Of a DNA stretch of 54,260 nt, positions 34,248 to 42,642 are shown in pieces (position 1 is the stretch's first letter; each line of letters begins with the position of its first letter). Source of the DNA: Brevinema andersonii (lineage in GTDB: Bacteria > Spirochaetota > DYKD01); contig DYKD01000014.1 of NCBI GenBank assembly GCA_020722765.1, positions 1 through 54,260 on the forward strand, written 5' to 3'. Made by a program: the position numbers and the translations under genes. Below the pieces are notes generated by a model. That model did no database searches. It was not told the DNA's origin and saw nothing but the letters and a program-made list of their open reading frames with translations.

Positions 34248-34916
34248 ATGAATGAAATACGGAAGTTTGTCCGATTTTCATTGACTATGATTTCGGTATT
34301 TGCATTGGCAACAGTCTTGTCCGCCACTCCAAAAACGGAGAACGTTTCAAGTATTATTGTTGATGACTTTACAGAAGCATGGTCATACAAGGCTTCTGCA
34401 AATATTGATACGGACAAGACCAAAATCCAGGTTATGGATGGCGGTGCAAAAAATGACAACCTCTATCCTTCTGATAGCCAACAGGCTAAAAAATGCATGG
34501 CTTTCAAAAGTGGTTTTCTCAGCAGAGGATACAATTACATTGAATTCTATCCTGCGAAACCAATCCTCCTTCCAGGAAAAGCCAGAGCCATCCAGCTTTG
34601 GACATTAGGCATGAAATACAACTGGAATCTTGAAATATGGGTTGTAGATTACCAGGGAATCTATCATAAGATAGATTTTGGCAACTTGAATTTTGAAGGA
34701 TGGCAATCTATCACTAAGGAAATCCCTGCACAGATTCCCCAACAGGATGCAAGCTATCCAAAAGACAAACCTATCAAGATTGTCAAGATGATTGTCAGGT
34801 CTGATCCAAACGAAAGGATTGATCGTTTCTATTTTGCGATTGATCAAATCAAAGTCATAACGGATATTTATCAGGAAGCCTTTGATGGAATGGACCTGAT
34901 CAATAAGTCCTGGTAA
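34248..34916 (+). CDS. flaA: Flagellar filament outer layer protein, FlaA-like (first copy)
   Basis: 222 residues with a signal peptide (about 1-26, ending 'SATPK'), so exported to the periplasm. The mature part begins with 'IIVDDFTEAW' and continues with the FlaA core 'GYNYIEFYPAKPILLPGKA', 'LEIWVVDYQGIYHKIDFG', 'LNFEGWQSITKEIPAQIPQ' and the terminal 'EAFDGMDLI'. In spirochaetes FlaA sheathes the FlaB core of the periplasmic flagellum. It is shorter than Treponema or Leptospira FlaA (about 320). A second copy follows after 23 nt. No flaB or other flagellar gene is in the window. Confidence 0.82.
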   Translation: MNEIRKFVRFSLTMISVFALATVLSATPKTENVSSIIVDDFTEAWSYKASANIDTDKTKIQVMDGGAKNDNLYPSDSQQAKKCMAFKSGFLSRGYNYIEFYPAKPILLPGKARAIQLWTLGMKYNWNLEIWVVDYQGIYHKIDFGNLNFEGWQSITKEIPAQIPQQDASYPKDKPIKIVKMIVRSDPNERIDRFYFAIDQIKVITDIYQEAFDGMDLINKSW

Positions 34917-34939
34917 TTAAGGTTAAGGAGAACTAAAAA

Positions 34940-35704
34940 ATGAAAAAACAAGCTGTTCTATTTCTTCTTATCACCGTATTGATGATGCCCTTTGCCATAT
35001 CAGCCCAGCAGGCAGATTCTTCGAGTGATACGATTACAGTTTTCGATACTATTGTCCTTCCCAAAGAACATAGCAAACAGGACATACAAATCAAGCTCAT
35101 TAATGACTTCGAACTTGCTGAAGAGTGGACGTCCCTGATGCCTCGTGAACAGGGTATTTCACTCCGCAAGAAAATCACTGGTAAATCAAAAGCAGATACC
35201 TCTTCAAGTCAGTACTGCTTAGGTGTCAAGTTCATCACTTACAACCGTGGTTTCAATTGGGTGGAAATCAAGCCCCCTTCCCCTATACTAATCCCTGGAA
35301 CAACTAAAGCCATTGCGCTCACTATTGCTGGAAGGAATCTCCGACATAAACTTGTAGCTTGGGTAGAAGATTATAGAGGAATTGAATATCGTATTGAAAT
35401 GGGAACAATCAATTTCAAAGGATGGCAAAAGTTAGCAGCTCCAATCCCTTCCTATGTCAAACAGTATTCACGCTATGTACCTGAATATAGGCCTCTCCGC
35501 CTTACAAAGTTCGTTCTTGAGTTTGATCCAGATGAAATGCCTGGAGATTACTACATCTATGTTGATAACTTTGAAGCTGCTGTAGACCTCTACAAACCAG
35601 CATTTGATGGTGATGACTTAATTGATGATGTAGGTACTGAAAAATGGGAAAAAGAAGTCATTGAACCTGAAACAGATAAGTCCAAACCTCAGGGCGGACA
35701 ATAA
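34940..35704 (+). CDS. flaA: Flagellar filament outer layer protein, FlaA-like (second copy)
   Basis: 254 residues with a signal peptide (about 1-22, 'AISAQQA'). The core 'LGVKFITYNRGFNWVEIKPP', 'LVAWVEDYRGIEYRIEMG', 'INFKGWQKLAAPIPSY' and 'YYIYVDNFEAAVDLYKPAF', ending in 'FDGDDLIDD', is closer to classical FlaA than the first copy. It lies downstream of the same promoter with AAGGAG before the ATG and is followed by a strong terminator. Paired flaA1/flaA2 genes occur in Leptospira and Brachyspira, and this pair looks equivalent. The acidic tail after residue 235 is Lys/Glu-rich. Confidence 0.87.
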   Translation: MKKQAVLFLLITVLMMPFAISAQQADSSSDTITVFDTIVLPKEHSKQDIQIKLINDFELAEEWTSLMPREQGISLRKKITGKSKADTSSSQYCLGVKFITYNRGFNWVEIKPPSPILIPGTTKAIALTIAGRNLRHKLVAWVEDYRGIEYRIEMGTINFKGWQKLAAPIPSYVKQYSRYVPEYRPLRLTKFVLEFDPDEMPGDYYIYVDNFEAAVDLYKPAFDGDDLIDDVGTEKWEKEVIEPETDKSKPQGGQ

Positions 35705-35722
35705 CCAAATCTTGATATTATT

Positions 35723-35755
35723 AAAAAAGCAGACCTTTGGGTCTGCTTTTTTTTT
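35723..35755. terminator. Bidirectional rho-independent terminator between flaA and uvrD
   Basis: GCAGACC (35729-35735) pairs with GGTCTGC (35740-35746), with A6 before and T9 after. It can stop both the flaA transcript (+) and the convergent uvrD transcript (-). Confidence 0.92.
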
Positions 35756-35780
35756 GCTTACGCATATCAATCAAATCATT

Positions 35781-37808
35781 TCAGCTGGCAATATTCTTCT
35801 GCTTTAACCGTTCCAATATTTTCCTCATTCCATCTGCCTTTTCCTGGTTTGTCAAAGGCTTCTGCCTTTCATCATCCTGTTTCTGTATATATTGGTCAGG
35901 AATCTCCATAACAAATTGTGATACTTCCTTTTCAACCTCTTTACCAAAAATCTTCCTTTTATCTGCTGATGTCAATAATACCAGTTTTCTACCTCGCGTA
36001 ACTGCAACATAAAACAACCGTCTTTCCTCTTCAAGACTATCTTCATTGTCTTCCATCGATCTTCTATGCGGAAACAGATCATTTTCAAGTCCTACTATGA
36101 ATATATTATTGAATTCAAGTCCTTTGCTGGCATGGACTGTCAGTAGAGTGACCTTGTCTATCTCTTTTTCAGGATCATCGTCCTCATCATTGTCAGACAT
36201 CAATGCCACTTTTTTCAGGTAATCGTACAATGTCCCTTTTTCATTGTCTTTCCCAAAAGACTTCATACTGTTGACGACTTCGGATATGTTCATCATCTTT
36301 CTGCGGACCTTGTCTTCTTCCATCCCCTCATCAATAAACTGCCTTTCAAAACCGATACTCTTTACAAGTTCCCTGGCAACATCGCTAAGATTAGCATTTT
36401 CTGAGAGCATCCGAGACCTAAAATCTTCCATAAGACTGGTAAATGAGGCCATTCCTTCAACTGCGGCCCCTGCCACACCAATTTCATGCGAATGGTGCTG
36501 CACTACTTCAAAAAACGATTTGTGATGCTCCAATCCATATCTATCAATGCGGGCAACTGTAGAATCACCTATTCCACGCTTGGGATAATTGATGATCCTA
36601 CGGACACTTATATCATCTTTTGTATTGGCAATCACTTTCAAATAGGCCAAAAAGTCACGAACTTCCTTCCTATCAAAGAAATTCTGGCCTCCAATCAACC
36701 TATAAGGGATTCCCTTCCCTCTACATGCCATTTCTATCGGTCGTGATTGGAAATTAGTCCTATACAACACTGCAAAATCAGACCACTTCATTTTTTTTTC
36801 AACCTTGAAAGCCATGATCCTTTTTGATACGAATTCCGCTTCGTCTTCCTCATCAAGGCATAGATTGTAGGATATTTTTTCCCCTACACCATTATCACTC
36901 CAAAGTTTTTTTGCTTCACGTTTGACATTCTTGGAAATGACTGAATGAGCGGCCTCCAGTATCGTTGTAGTGGACCTGTAATTCTTTGTAAGATGAAAAA
37001 CCTTCGCATCCTTGAAATCCCTTTGGAAATTCAGAATAATTTCCAGATCCGAACCACGCCAACTGTAAATAGACTGGTCATCATCACCTACAACACAGAT
37101 ATTGGACTGTGGTCCAAGAAGCTGTTTCAATAAGGAATACTGTACAGGATTCGTATCCTGGTACTCATCCACTAAAAGATATCTGAATTTGGTCCTATAA
37201 TAGTTCCTAGCTTCCTCATTGTTTTCAAGTATTTCCAAAGGTTTCAAAAGGAGGTCATCAAAATCAACAGCATTGCAGTTCTTAAGGTATTGACAATACC
37301 TGTCATGGATATTCCTGAAAAGGGGTTTCACATCCTCTACGCCCCAGCCAGAAATACTGTTTTTGATCTTTTGCACTACCCATTGGACCTGTTTCGGTTT
37401 GATCTCTTCCTTGTTCAGGTTGAACTCAGACATGATCCGTTCAATGACGTTCAGCTGTTCTGCATCATCATAAATTATGAATTTCCTGTTATATCCGATT
37501 GTAGTTATATATTTTTCCAGTATTTTTACACCTAGGGCATGAAATGTCGAGACTGTCATCCCCCTCGCATCTTTTCGTCCCACTAGTGCGGAAATGCGTT
37601 CACGCATCTCTATGGCACTCTTGTTTGTAAAAGTGACTGCCAATATGGATGAAGAGGAGAGTCTCAGCGATTGTATGAGGTAGGCAATCTTAAAGGCAAT
37701 AACCCTGGTTTTCCCTGTCCCTGCACCTGCAAAGATAAGCTGTGGTGAAGAGACATGTTTCACACATTCCCATTGTTCTTGGTTCAGTTGTCTTTGGAAA
37801 TCTATCAT
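35781..37808 (-). CDS. UvrD/PcrA-type superfamily 1 DNA helicase
   Basis: 675-residue 3'-5' helicase of the UvrD/Rep/PcrA group, acting in repair and replication restart. Motifs in order: Q motif 'LNQEQWECVKH', Walker A 'AGAGTGKT' (27-34), Ia 'AVTFTNKSAIEMRERI', II 'LLVDEYQDTNPVQY', III 'VVGDDDQSIYSWRG', IV 'LTKNYRSTTTIL', V 'TVHASKGLEFNNIFIVG' and VI 'EERRLFYVAVTR'. ATG 37808 is preferred because AAGGAACAGG lies just upstream; a TTG at 37829 is possible. The C-terminal Tudor-like RNA-polymerase-binding part of PcrA is not obvious; the end is 'RKILERLKQK'. Confidence 0.93.
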   Translation of the reverse strand: MIDFQRQLNQEQWECVKHVSSPQLIFAGAGTGKTRVIAFKIAYLIQSLRLSSSSILAVTFTNKSAIEMRERISALVGRKDARGMTVSTFHALGVKILEKYITTIGYNRKFIIYDDAEQLNVIERIMSEFNLNKEEIKPKQVQWVVQKIKNSISGWGVEDVKPLFRNIHDRYCQYLKNCNAVDFDDLLLKPLEILENNEEARNYYRTKFRYLLVDEYQDTNPVQYSLLKQLLGPQSNICVVGDDDQSIYSWRGSDLEIILNFQRDFKDAKVFHLTKNYRSTTTILEAAHSVISKNVKREAKKLWSDNGVGEKISYNLCLDEEDEAEFVSKRIMAFKVEKKMKWSDFAVLYRTNFQSRPIEMACRGKGIPYRLIGGQNFFDRKEVRDFLAYLKVIANTKDDISVRRIINYPKRGIGDSTVARIDRYGLEHHKSFFEVVQHHSHEIGVAGAAVEGMASFTSLMEDFRSRMLSENANLSDVARELVKSIGFERQFIDEGMEEDKVRRKMMNISEVVNSMKSFGKDNEKGTLYDYLKKVALMSDNDEDDDPEKEIDKVTLLTVHASKGLEFNNIFIVGLENDLFPHRRSMEDNEDSLEEERRLFYVAVTRGRKLVLLTSADKRKIFGKEVEKEVSQFVMEIPDQYIQKQDDERQKPLTNQEKADGMRKILERLKQKNIAS

Positions 37809-37885
37809 GAAGACCTGTTCCTTCGTCAATTTTGAAGGAATATATTAAGCAAGCCTCATAAGAAAGTCAAATTTATGATTGATTT

Positions 37886-38581
37886 TTAGAAAAGATACAA
37901 ATTATCAAAATAGAGTTTGCCCGAATTCTCATCCAATGCCTTCCTGTTATCCATATAAAAACCGACTTCCTTTATATTGGGCAACTGTTGGCTCTGATCA
38001 CCTATAAACCCCTGTTCAAAGTACTCTTCTGGGATAAAATCAACAAAACTAATCCGATAATGTCTCCATTTCTTATTTAAAACAATTTCCTTGAACCATA
38101 TTTCCTGGGCTGCGATCCTTGAAGTGACCTGATTATACTCATAAAGCACCACTTTTATCCTGGTTTCATGACTTGCCCGAGCAATGAACTCGATCCCCTT
38201 AAAAGCTTCAAAACGAGTATTTTTCCTGATCTTGATACCCATGTAATCTGGATGAATTCCTACTTGCCTCTTCTGAAACAATGTATAGGAAGCGCAAATG
38301 ATCTTTCCTTCCCCTTGCAAATCAATTTCCTCCAAAGTCACAGAAGACCTTTTTGATGTTTTTGTTGACCATCTGTCAATCCCATTCTCGAAATCATCAA
38401 TAACATGGTCTATTTCCATAGGAAACTGCTCATATTCAGTTAAGACAGGGGGAGGTGAAACTGTTAACAGAACCTCTCTTGGTTCAGGCATTGCCACATC
38501 AGAAATAACTGATCCCTTGTATGTTTTACATGCGAAAACAAGAGTTAGCAGTATGGTAATGGTAGATATGATTCTTCTCAT
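37886..38581 (-). CDS. Lipoprotein with carbohydrate-binding (CIA30/CBM-like) domain
   Basis: 231 residues. The N-terminus 'ITILLTLVFAC' ends in a lipobox-like Cys18, so it should be a lipoprotein outside the inner membrane. After a proline-rich linker (30-50), 'IDHVIDDFENGIDRWSTK' starts a galactose-binding-like beta-sandwich: 'FKGIEFIARASHETRIKVVL', 'KWRHYRISFVDF', 'IKEVGFYMDNR' and 'GKLYFDNLYLF'. This pattern resembles CIA30/CBM11-like folds and the opening of the FlaA proteins. It is divergent from the two sugar ABC permeases at 38719, with 137 bp between, so a role in glycan capture is plausible but unproven. Confidence 0.75.
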   Translation of the reverse strand: MRRIISTITILLTLVFACKTYKGSVISDVAMPEPREVLLTVSPPPVLTEYEQFPMEIDHVIDDFENGIDRWSTKTSKRSSVTLEEIDLQGEGKIICASYTLFQKRQVGIHPDYMGIKIRKNTRFEAFKGIEFIARASHETRIKVVLYEYNQVTSRIAAQEIWFKEIVLNKKWRHYRISFVDFIPEEYFEQGFIGDQSQQLPNIKEVGFYMDNRKALDENSGKLYFDNLYLF

Positions 38582-38628
38582 ATCTTTAATTTATCGGAAA
38601 AAAAAAGGGTTAAAAATAAAAAAAAAAT

Positions 38629-38657
38629 TTGACAAAACAAGGTTATCTGAATAGATT
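38629..38657 (+). promoter_or_regulatory. Promoter of the ABC permease operon
   Basis: TTGACA (38629-38634), 17-nt spacer, TAGATT (38652-38657). Start expected near 38664, giving a leader of about 55 nt with GGAG before ATG 38719. Confidence 0.65.
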
Positions 38658-38718
38658 TTATCCAAATAGTTCATTTTTATGTTTTGGTTAATATCTTACA
38701 AAATGGAGTACATAAATT

Positions 38719-39633
38719 ATGGCGTCATACCAGCATTCAACAGCAGTTCTCCTTGGAAAAAGGAATAAGACCATTTCCAACCTCCTTTCTGGTGCCGGTT
38801 TTTTAGCACCCAATATCCTTGGCTTTTTGACATTTACTCTTGTTCCAGTATTCGCCTCATTCATGCTCTCTTTCTCACAGTGGGACATTCTTTCTCCTGC
38901 CAAGTTTGCAGGAATTGCAAATTTTACACGGCTAATGACTGACCCCCTATTCTGGAAATATTTCTACAACACCCTATTTTTCATGCTTGGTATTCCTGTA
39001 GGTATGGCTGTCTCTCTTGGCCTAGCCATGTTAATAGCATTACCACTTAAAGGAATCACCTTTTTTAGGACAGTTTACTTCCTCCCTGTAATATCTTCCA
39101 TGGTTGCCATTGCCCTTCTTTGGAGATGGATCTATCATCCAGATTTTGGTTTACTTAATTCTTTTCTAAGAACGATTGGATTTGCAGATCCCCCACAATG
39201 GCTATCAAGTACAGTATGGGCAAAACCTGCCATCATGATAATGGGCATCTGGCAGGGTGCGGGATACAACATGCTTCTATATCTTGCAGCCCTTCAGGGG
39301 ATTCCAAAAACTTTCTATGAAGCCGCTGAAATAGACGGAGCATCAAAACCACAGCAGTTTTTCAGCATCACCTGGCCACTTCTCTCACCAACAAACTTTT
39401 TCATAATCATAATGTCCATCATTGGTGGTTTCCAGACGTTCGGATCCATCTATGTCATGACTGGGGGCGGACCTGCAGGTTCAACAACAACAATAGTTTA
39501 TTATATCTTTAACAATGCCTTCGTCTGGAGCAATATGGGATATGCGGCAGCCATTTCATGGTTCCTTTTCGCTGTCATTTTTATTGCCACTCTCCTGCAA
39601 TGGCGTTATTCTGGCGAAAAAGTGACATATTAA
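38719..39633 (+). CDS. Sugar ABC transporter permease, MalF/UgpA type
   Basis: 304-residue inner-membrane permease of the CUT1 family. Six helices are visible, beginning 'FLAPNILGFLTFTLVPVFASF'. 'FFRTVYFLPVISSMVAIALLW' and the EAA loop 'FYEAAEIDGASKPQQFFSI' (about 200-218), which docks the ATPase, are typical. The last helix ends before 'WRYSGEKVTY'. It forms a heterodimer with the next gene. No sugar-binding protein or ATPase is encoded nearby; a shared MsmK-like ATPase elsewhere is a common solution. Confidence 0.93.
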   Translation: MASYQHSTAVLLGKRNKTISNLLSGAGFLAPNILGFLTFTLVPVFASFMLSFSQWDILSPAKFAGIANFTRLMTDPLFWKYFYNTLFFMLGIPVGMAVSLGLAMLIALPLKGITFFRTVYFLPVISSMVAIALLWRWIYHPDFGLLNSFLRTIGFADPPQWLSSTVWAKPAIMIMGIWQGAGYNMLLYLAALQGIPKTFYEAAEIDGASKPQQFFSITWPLLSPTNFFIIIMSIIGGFQTFGSIYVMTGGGPAGSTTTIVYYIFNNAFVWSNMGYAAAISWFLFAVIFIATLLQWRYSGEKVTY

Positions 39634-39656
39634 TTCGAATACATTAGGAGAAAAAC

Positions 39657-40742
39657 ATGAAGACCAATAAAGCATATATTCTTCAAAAAAAGTTAATAGA
39701 CATCTATCTTCCCTATGTTCTTATGCTTGCCATTGGATTCACCATGATGGCACCCTTTATCTGGATGATTTCCACATCACTTAAGGAAAGAGGGGCTGTA
39801 TTTACGGTTCCACCAGAATGGATTCCCCGTTCACAGATATCTGTAAAATATAAGGGCCGTAACATGCGTGTTTTTAAAGCTATTTACAACGGCAAAGAAT
39901 CATATTTTATCCGATTGAGTCTTTTTAAGAATACGGCTGACATCGTTGAAATCACGACACTTGGTGAACTTACAAAAACAGCTGACGGTATCTTTGCAAG
40001 AAACGCCACAGTATCTGATCAGATCATACAGATAAACAACGACCAACTCAAACCCCACAAAAAAGTCTACATACGTTGGCTGAACTATATCCAAGCCTGG
40101 ACCGCTGTTGATTTCCCAAAATACTACATCAACAGTATCATTGTGGCGATTGCTGTAACTTTCGGACAGGTCTTTACCAGTTCCTTGGCAGCCTACGCAT
40201 TTGCACGATTGGAATTTCCTGGAAGAGACCAGATTTTCCTTGCTTATCTCGGAACGATGATGATACCAGGGGAAGTGACCATTATCCCCATATTTATTTT
40301 GCTTAAGAAATTGAATTGGATTGACACCTACCAAGCCCTGATTTTACCGGGGATGTTTTCTGCCTATGGGACCTTTCTGTTAAGACAGTTCTTTTTAACA
40401 ATACCAAAAGACCTTGAAGATGCGGCTGTTATTGATGGTTGTGGCAAACTACGTATTTATGCGACTATAATAATGCCATTGTCAAAAGCGGCTTTGGCAA
40501 CTCTTACAACTTTTGTCTTTATGGGATCATGGAACAATTTCATGTGGCCTTTGATTGTAACCAATTCCGACAGCATGAAAACATTGCCCATTGGTTTGGC
40601 GTCTTTCCAAGGGCAGTTTTCCACAGATTACACCCTTCTCATGGCTGCTTCAATGATTGTTCTTATCCCAGTAATCATAGTCTATATCTTTAACCAACGT
40701 TTCTTTACAGAAGGGATTGTTCTCAGTGGACTCAAAGCCTGA
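39657..40742 (+). CDS. Sugar ABC transporter permease, MalG type, with large extracytoplasmic insertion
   Basis: 361 residues versus about 280 for MalG-type permeases. TM1 ('YVLMLAIGFTMMAPFIWMI') is followed by 'STSLKERGAVFTVPPEWIP', where the family normally goes straight to 'NY...f..Yf.NS'. Here about 80 extra residues (60-140) are inserted before 'FPKYYINSIIVAIA'. The EAA loop 'DLEDAAVIDGCGKLRIYATI' is normal. The insert is predicted to lie outside the membrane and is rich in beta-type sequence ('VKYKGRNMRVFKAIYNGKES'). It could bind substrate or replace part of a binding-protein interface. Confidence 0.92.
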   Translation: MKTNKAYILQKKLIDIYLPYVLMLAIGFTMMAPFIWMISTSLKERGAVFTVPPEWIPRSQISVKYKGRNMRVFKAIYNGKESYFIRLSLFKNTADIVEITTLGELTKTADGIFARNATVSDQIIQINNDQLKPHKKVYIRWLNYIQAWTAVDFPKYYINSIIVAIAVTFGQVFTSSLAAYAFARLEFPGRDQIFLAYLGTMMIPGEVTIIPIFILLKKLNWIDTYQALILPGMFSAYGTFLLRQFFLTIPKDLEDAAVIDGCGKLRIYATIIMPLSKAALATLTTFVFMGSWNNFMWPLIVTNSDSMKTLPIGLASFQGQFSTDYTLLMAASMIVLIPVIIVYIFNQRFFTEGIVLSGLKA

Positions 40743-40752
40743 TCGAATCACA

Positions 40753-41424
40753 ATGAACAGGGTATTCATACTCTTTTTTACAGTTTTTTTCCTGTTCCTA
40801 CGTCCTTCGTTTAGCGACAATTTAGTGATTCTTAATAATAATCAAGTTGTCGCTGAAGTGCTCGAAGGTACAATCTATCATGGGAAGATCATATTTTCAA
40901 ACACATCGGATTTAGCTGTAAAAGTGGCAAATGTCCGTTCTACTTGTGGTTGCACAGTTGTGGGCAACACAGAAAAAACGATTCCCCCTCATCAGACAGA
41001 TTCCATTGAATATCACTTCAATTCAGCCAATTATCGCGGGCATGTAAATAAAAGAATGATCGTAATGACAGAAACAAACAGCTTGATTTTTAATTTTACA
41101 GTCATCGTTGAATCTTTAGTTCATGTTCCTGACCAGCTCATAGATCTTGGTCCTGTAAGAAAATCCATGAATCCTATTCATAAGGATTTGCCTATTATCT
41201 TCCATACTTCCTGCACAAATCCGTCTATTTCACTCATGACCCCAAATCCAATAATCCAAAAATTTGAGTTAAGGAAAAATAAAGATGGAAATCATCTGAT
41301 GTCATTGGTCTTTAAACCTGATGATATCACCGGACAATCTTATCAAAATCTTGTATTTGAAGTCACCTGCAATGAGAAAAAAAAACAAATACATGTCAAT
41401 GTCGTCAGCAAGCCTGACAAATGA
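40753..41424 (+). CDS. DUF1573 secreted protein
   Basis: 223 residues with a signal peptide ('NRVFILFFTVFFLFLRPSFS'). The mature part is an Ig-like DUF1573 domain with the signature 'VRSTCGCTVVGNTEKTIPP', followed by a second, poorly conserved beta-sandwich half. DUF1573 proteins are envelope proteins of unknown function. ATG 40753 fits the signal peptide; a TTG at 40717 with AAGGG upstream is an alternative inside the permease gene. It overlaps the methyltransferase gene by 4 nt and is 10 nt from malG, so it is in the same transcript. Confidence 0.85.
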   Translation: MNRVFILFFTVFFLFLRPSFSDNLVILNNNQVVAEVLEGTIYHGKIIFSNTSDLAVKVANVRSTCGCTVVGNTEKTIPPHQTDSIEYHFNSANYRGHVNKRMIVMTETNSLIFNFTVIVESLVHVPDQLIDLGPVRKSMNPIHKDLPIIFHTSCTNPSISLMTPNPIIQKFELRKNKDGNHLMSLVFKPDDITGQSYQNLVFEVTCNEKKKQIHVNVVSKPDK

Positions 41425-42578
41425 ATACTGAAAATAGTACTGCTTCAAACAATGTCACAGTAACCATAGAAAAAATCATAAATGAATGCTTTGGTCTTGC
41501 TCATCTTGAAAACGGGAAAATCGTATTTGTTCCAAAAGTCTTGACAGATGAAATACATGAAGTTGAAATCACAGATGATAAGAAGAATTTTTGTAATGCG
41601 AAAAGCGTCAAGATCATTAAAAAATCCCCTTTGCGAATCAAACCAAAGTGCCCTTACTTTAACCAATGTGGCGGGTGTGACCTGCAACATGTCTCTTATG
41701 AAGACCAAATCAAGATGAAAACTGACATCATCATGCAATTTCTGGAAAAAGACAACCTGTGTGACAAGGTACAACTGGAAATCATGCCTTCTCCATCCTG
41801 TTGGAACTACAGGAACACTGCCGTTTTTCATGTCAGAAACAATAAAGCCGGTTTTTTTGCGAACCAATCTCATGATATTGTACCTATCACTGAATGCCCT
41901 ATTCTTGAAAACGGTATTCTTGAAAAACTAAACGATCGTTCCAAGGACCATTCTGATGGTGAAATAAAGATAAGAAAGGACAATGGGGGACTTATCGTTG
42001 CTTCCTTTGACAAGGAAAAAACAAACGCCTTCGGTGTGCAAGACCAATCTTTTCATGTTTGGATAAAAAATTTTTTCCAGGCAAATACGTCACTCATCCC
42101 CTTATGGCTTGAAAAGATAGCACAGTATGCTGAAATCCAGGCTTCTGATGAAGTGCTTGATTTATACAGTGGCGTTGGAATCATATCCCTATTCTTGGCA
42201 AAAAAAGCCTTAAAGGTCACTGGAATCGAATTTGAAAGATCTGCAGTCAAACGTGCTATAATCAATTCCTGGGTAAACAGCATTAGAAACTGCTATTTTT
42301 TCAGTGGTCCTGCTGAAAAACTCATTTCAAGAATCAAGCATGCCAATAAAATCATTATGAATCCCCCCCGGGAGGGTGCTGATATCCCTGCCATAAAAAT
42401 CGACCTCAAACGGCTTTCCCCATCACTACTGGTTTATTCCTCCTGCAATGCATCGACTTTTTTCAGGGACTGCGCAATACTTAATGACTACGGATATGAT
42501 TTAACCCATCTGACAATGGCTGACATGTTTCCCCAAACACGCCATTTTGAGATTATCGCCCGTTTCCAAAAGAAATAA
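41421..42578 (+). CDS. TrmA/RlmD-family tRNA/rRNA (uracil-5-)-methyltransferase
   Basis: 385 residues. An N-terminal TRAM-like part is followed by an [4Fe-4S] signature 'CPYFNQCGGCDLQH' (Cys at about 75, 81, 84) with the fourth Cys in 'ITECPIL'. The SAM-dependent fold has 'VLDLYSGVGIISLFLA', 'GIEFERSAVKRA', 'IIMNPPREGAD' and the nucleophile region 'VYSSCNASTFFRD', where the usual SCNP is SCNA. The catalytic base lies near the C-terminal 'MFPQTRHFEIIA'. It probably makes m5U in 23S rRNA (RlmD/RlmCD-like); the exact target cannot be fixed from sequence. Confidence 0.9.
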   Translation: MNTENSTASNNVTVTIEKIINECFGLAHLENGKIVFVPKVLTDEIHEVEITDDKKNFCNAKSVKIIKKSPLRIKPKCPYFNQCGGCDLQHVSYEDQIKMKTDIIMQFLEKDNLCDKVQLEIMPSPSCWNYRNTAVFHVRNNKAGFFANQSHDIVPITECPILENGILEKLNDRSKDHSDGEIKIRKDNGGLIVASFDKEKTNAFGVQDQSFHVWIKNFFQANTSLIPLWLEKIAQYAEIQASDEVLDLYSGVGIISLFLAKKALKVTGIEFERSAVKRAIINSWVNSIRNCYFFSGPAEKLISRIKHANKIIMNPPREGADIPAIKIDLKRLSPSLLVYSSCNASTFFRDCAILNDYGYDLTHLTMADMFPQTRHFEIIARFQKK

Positions 42579-42607
42579 AAAACCTCTCATAGTAAAAAAA
42601 CAAAATA

Positions 42608-42636
42608 TTGACTTTTTATCAATAGCATGCTAAAAT
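42608..42636 (+). promoter_or_regulatory. Promoter placing the start codon at +1 (leaderless)
   Basis: TTGACT (42608-42613), 17-nt spacer, TAAAAT (42631-42636). The ATG at 42643 begins 7 nt after the -10, which is where transcription normally starts, and no Shine-Dalgarno precedes it. Confidence 0.7.
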
Positions 42637-42642
42637 TACCTT

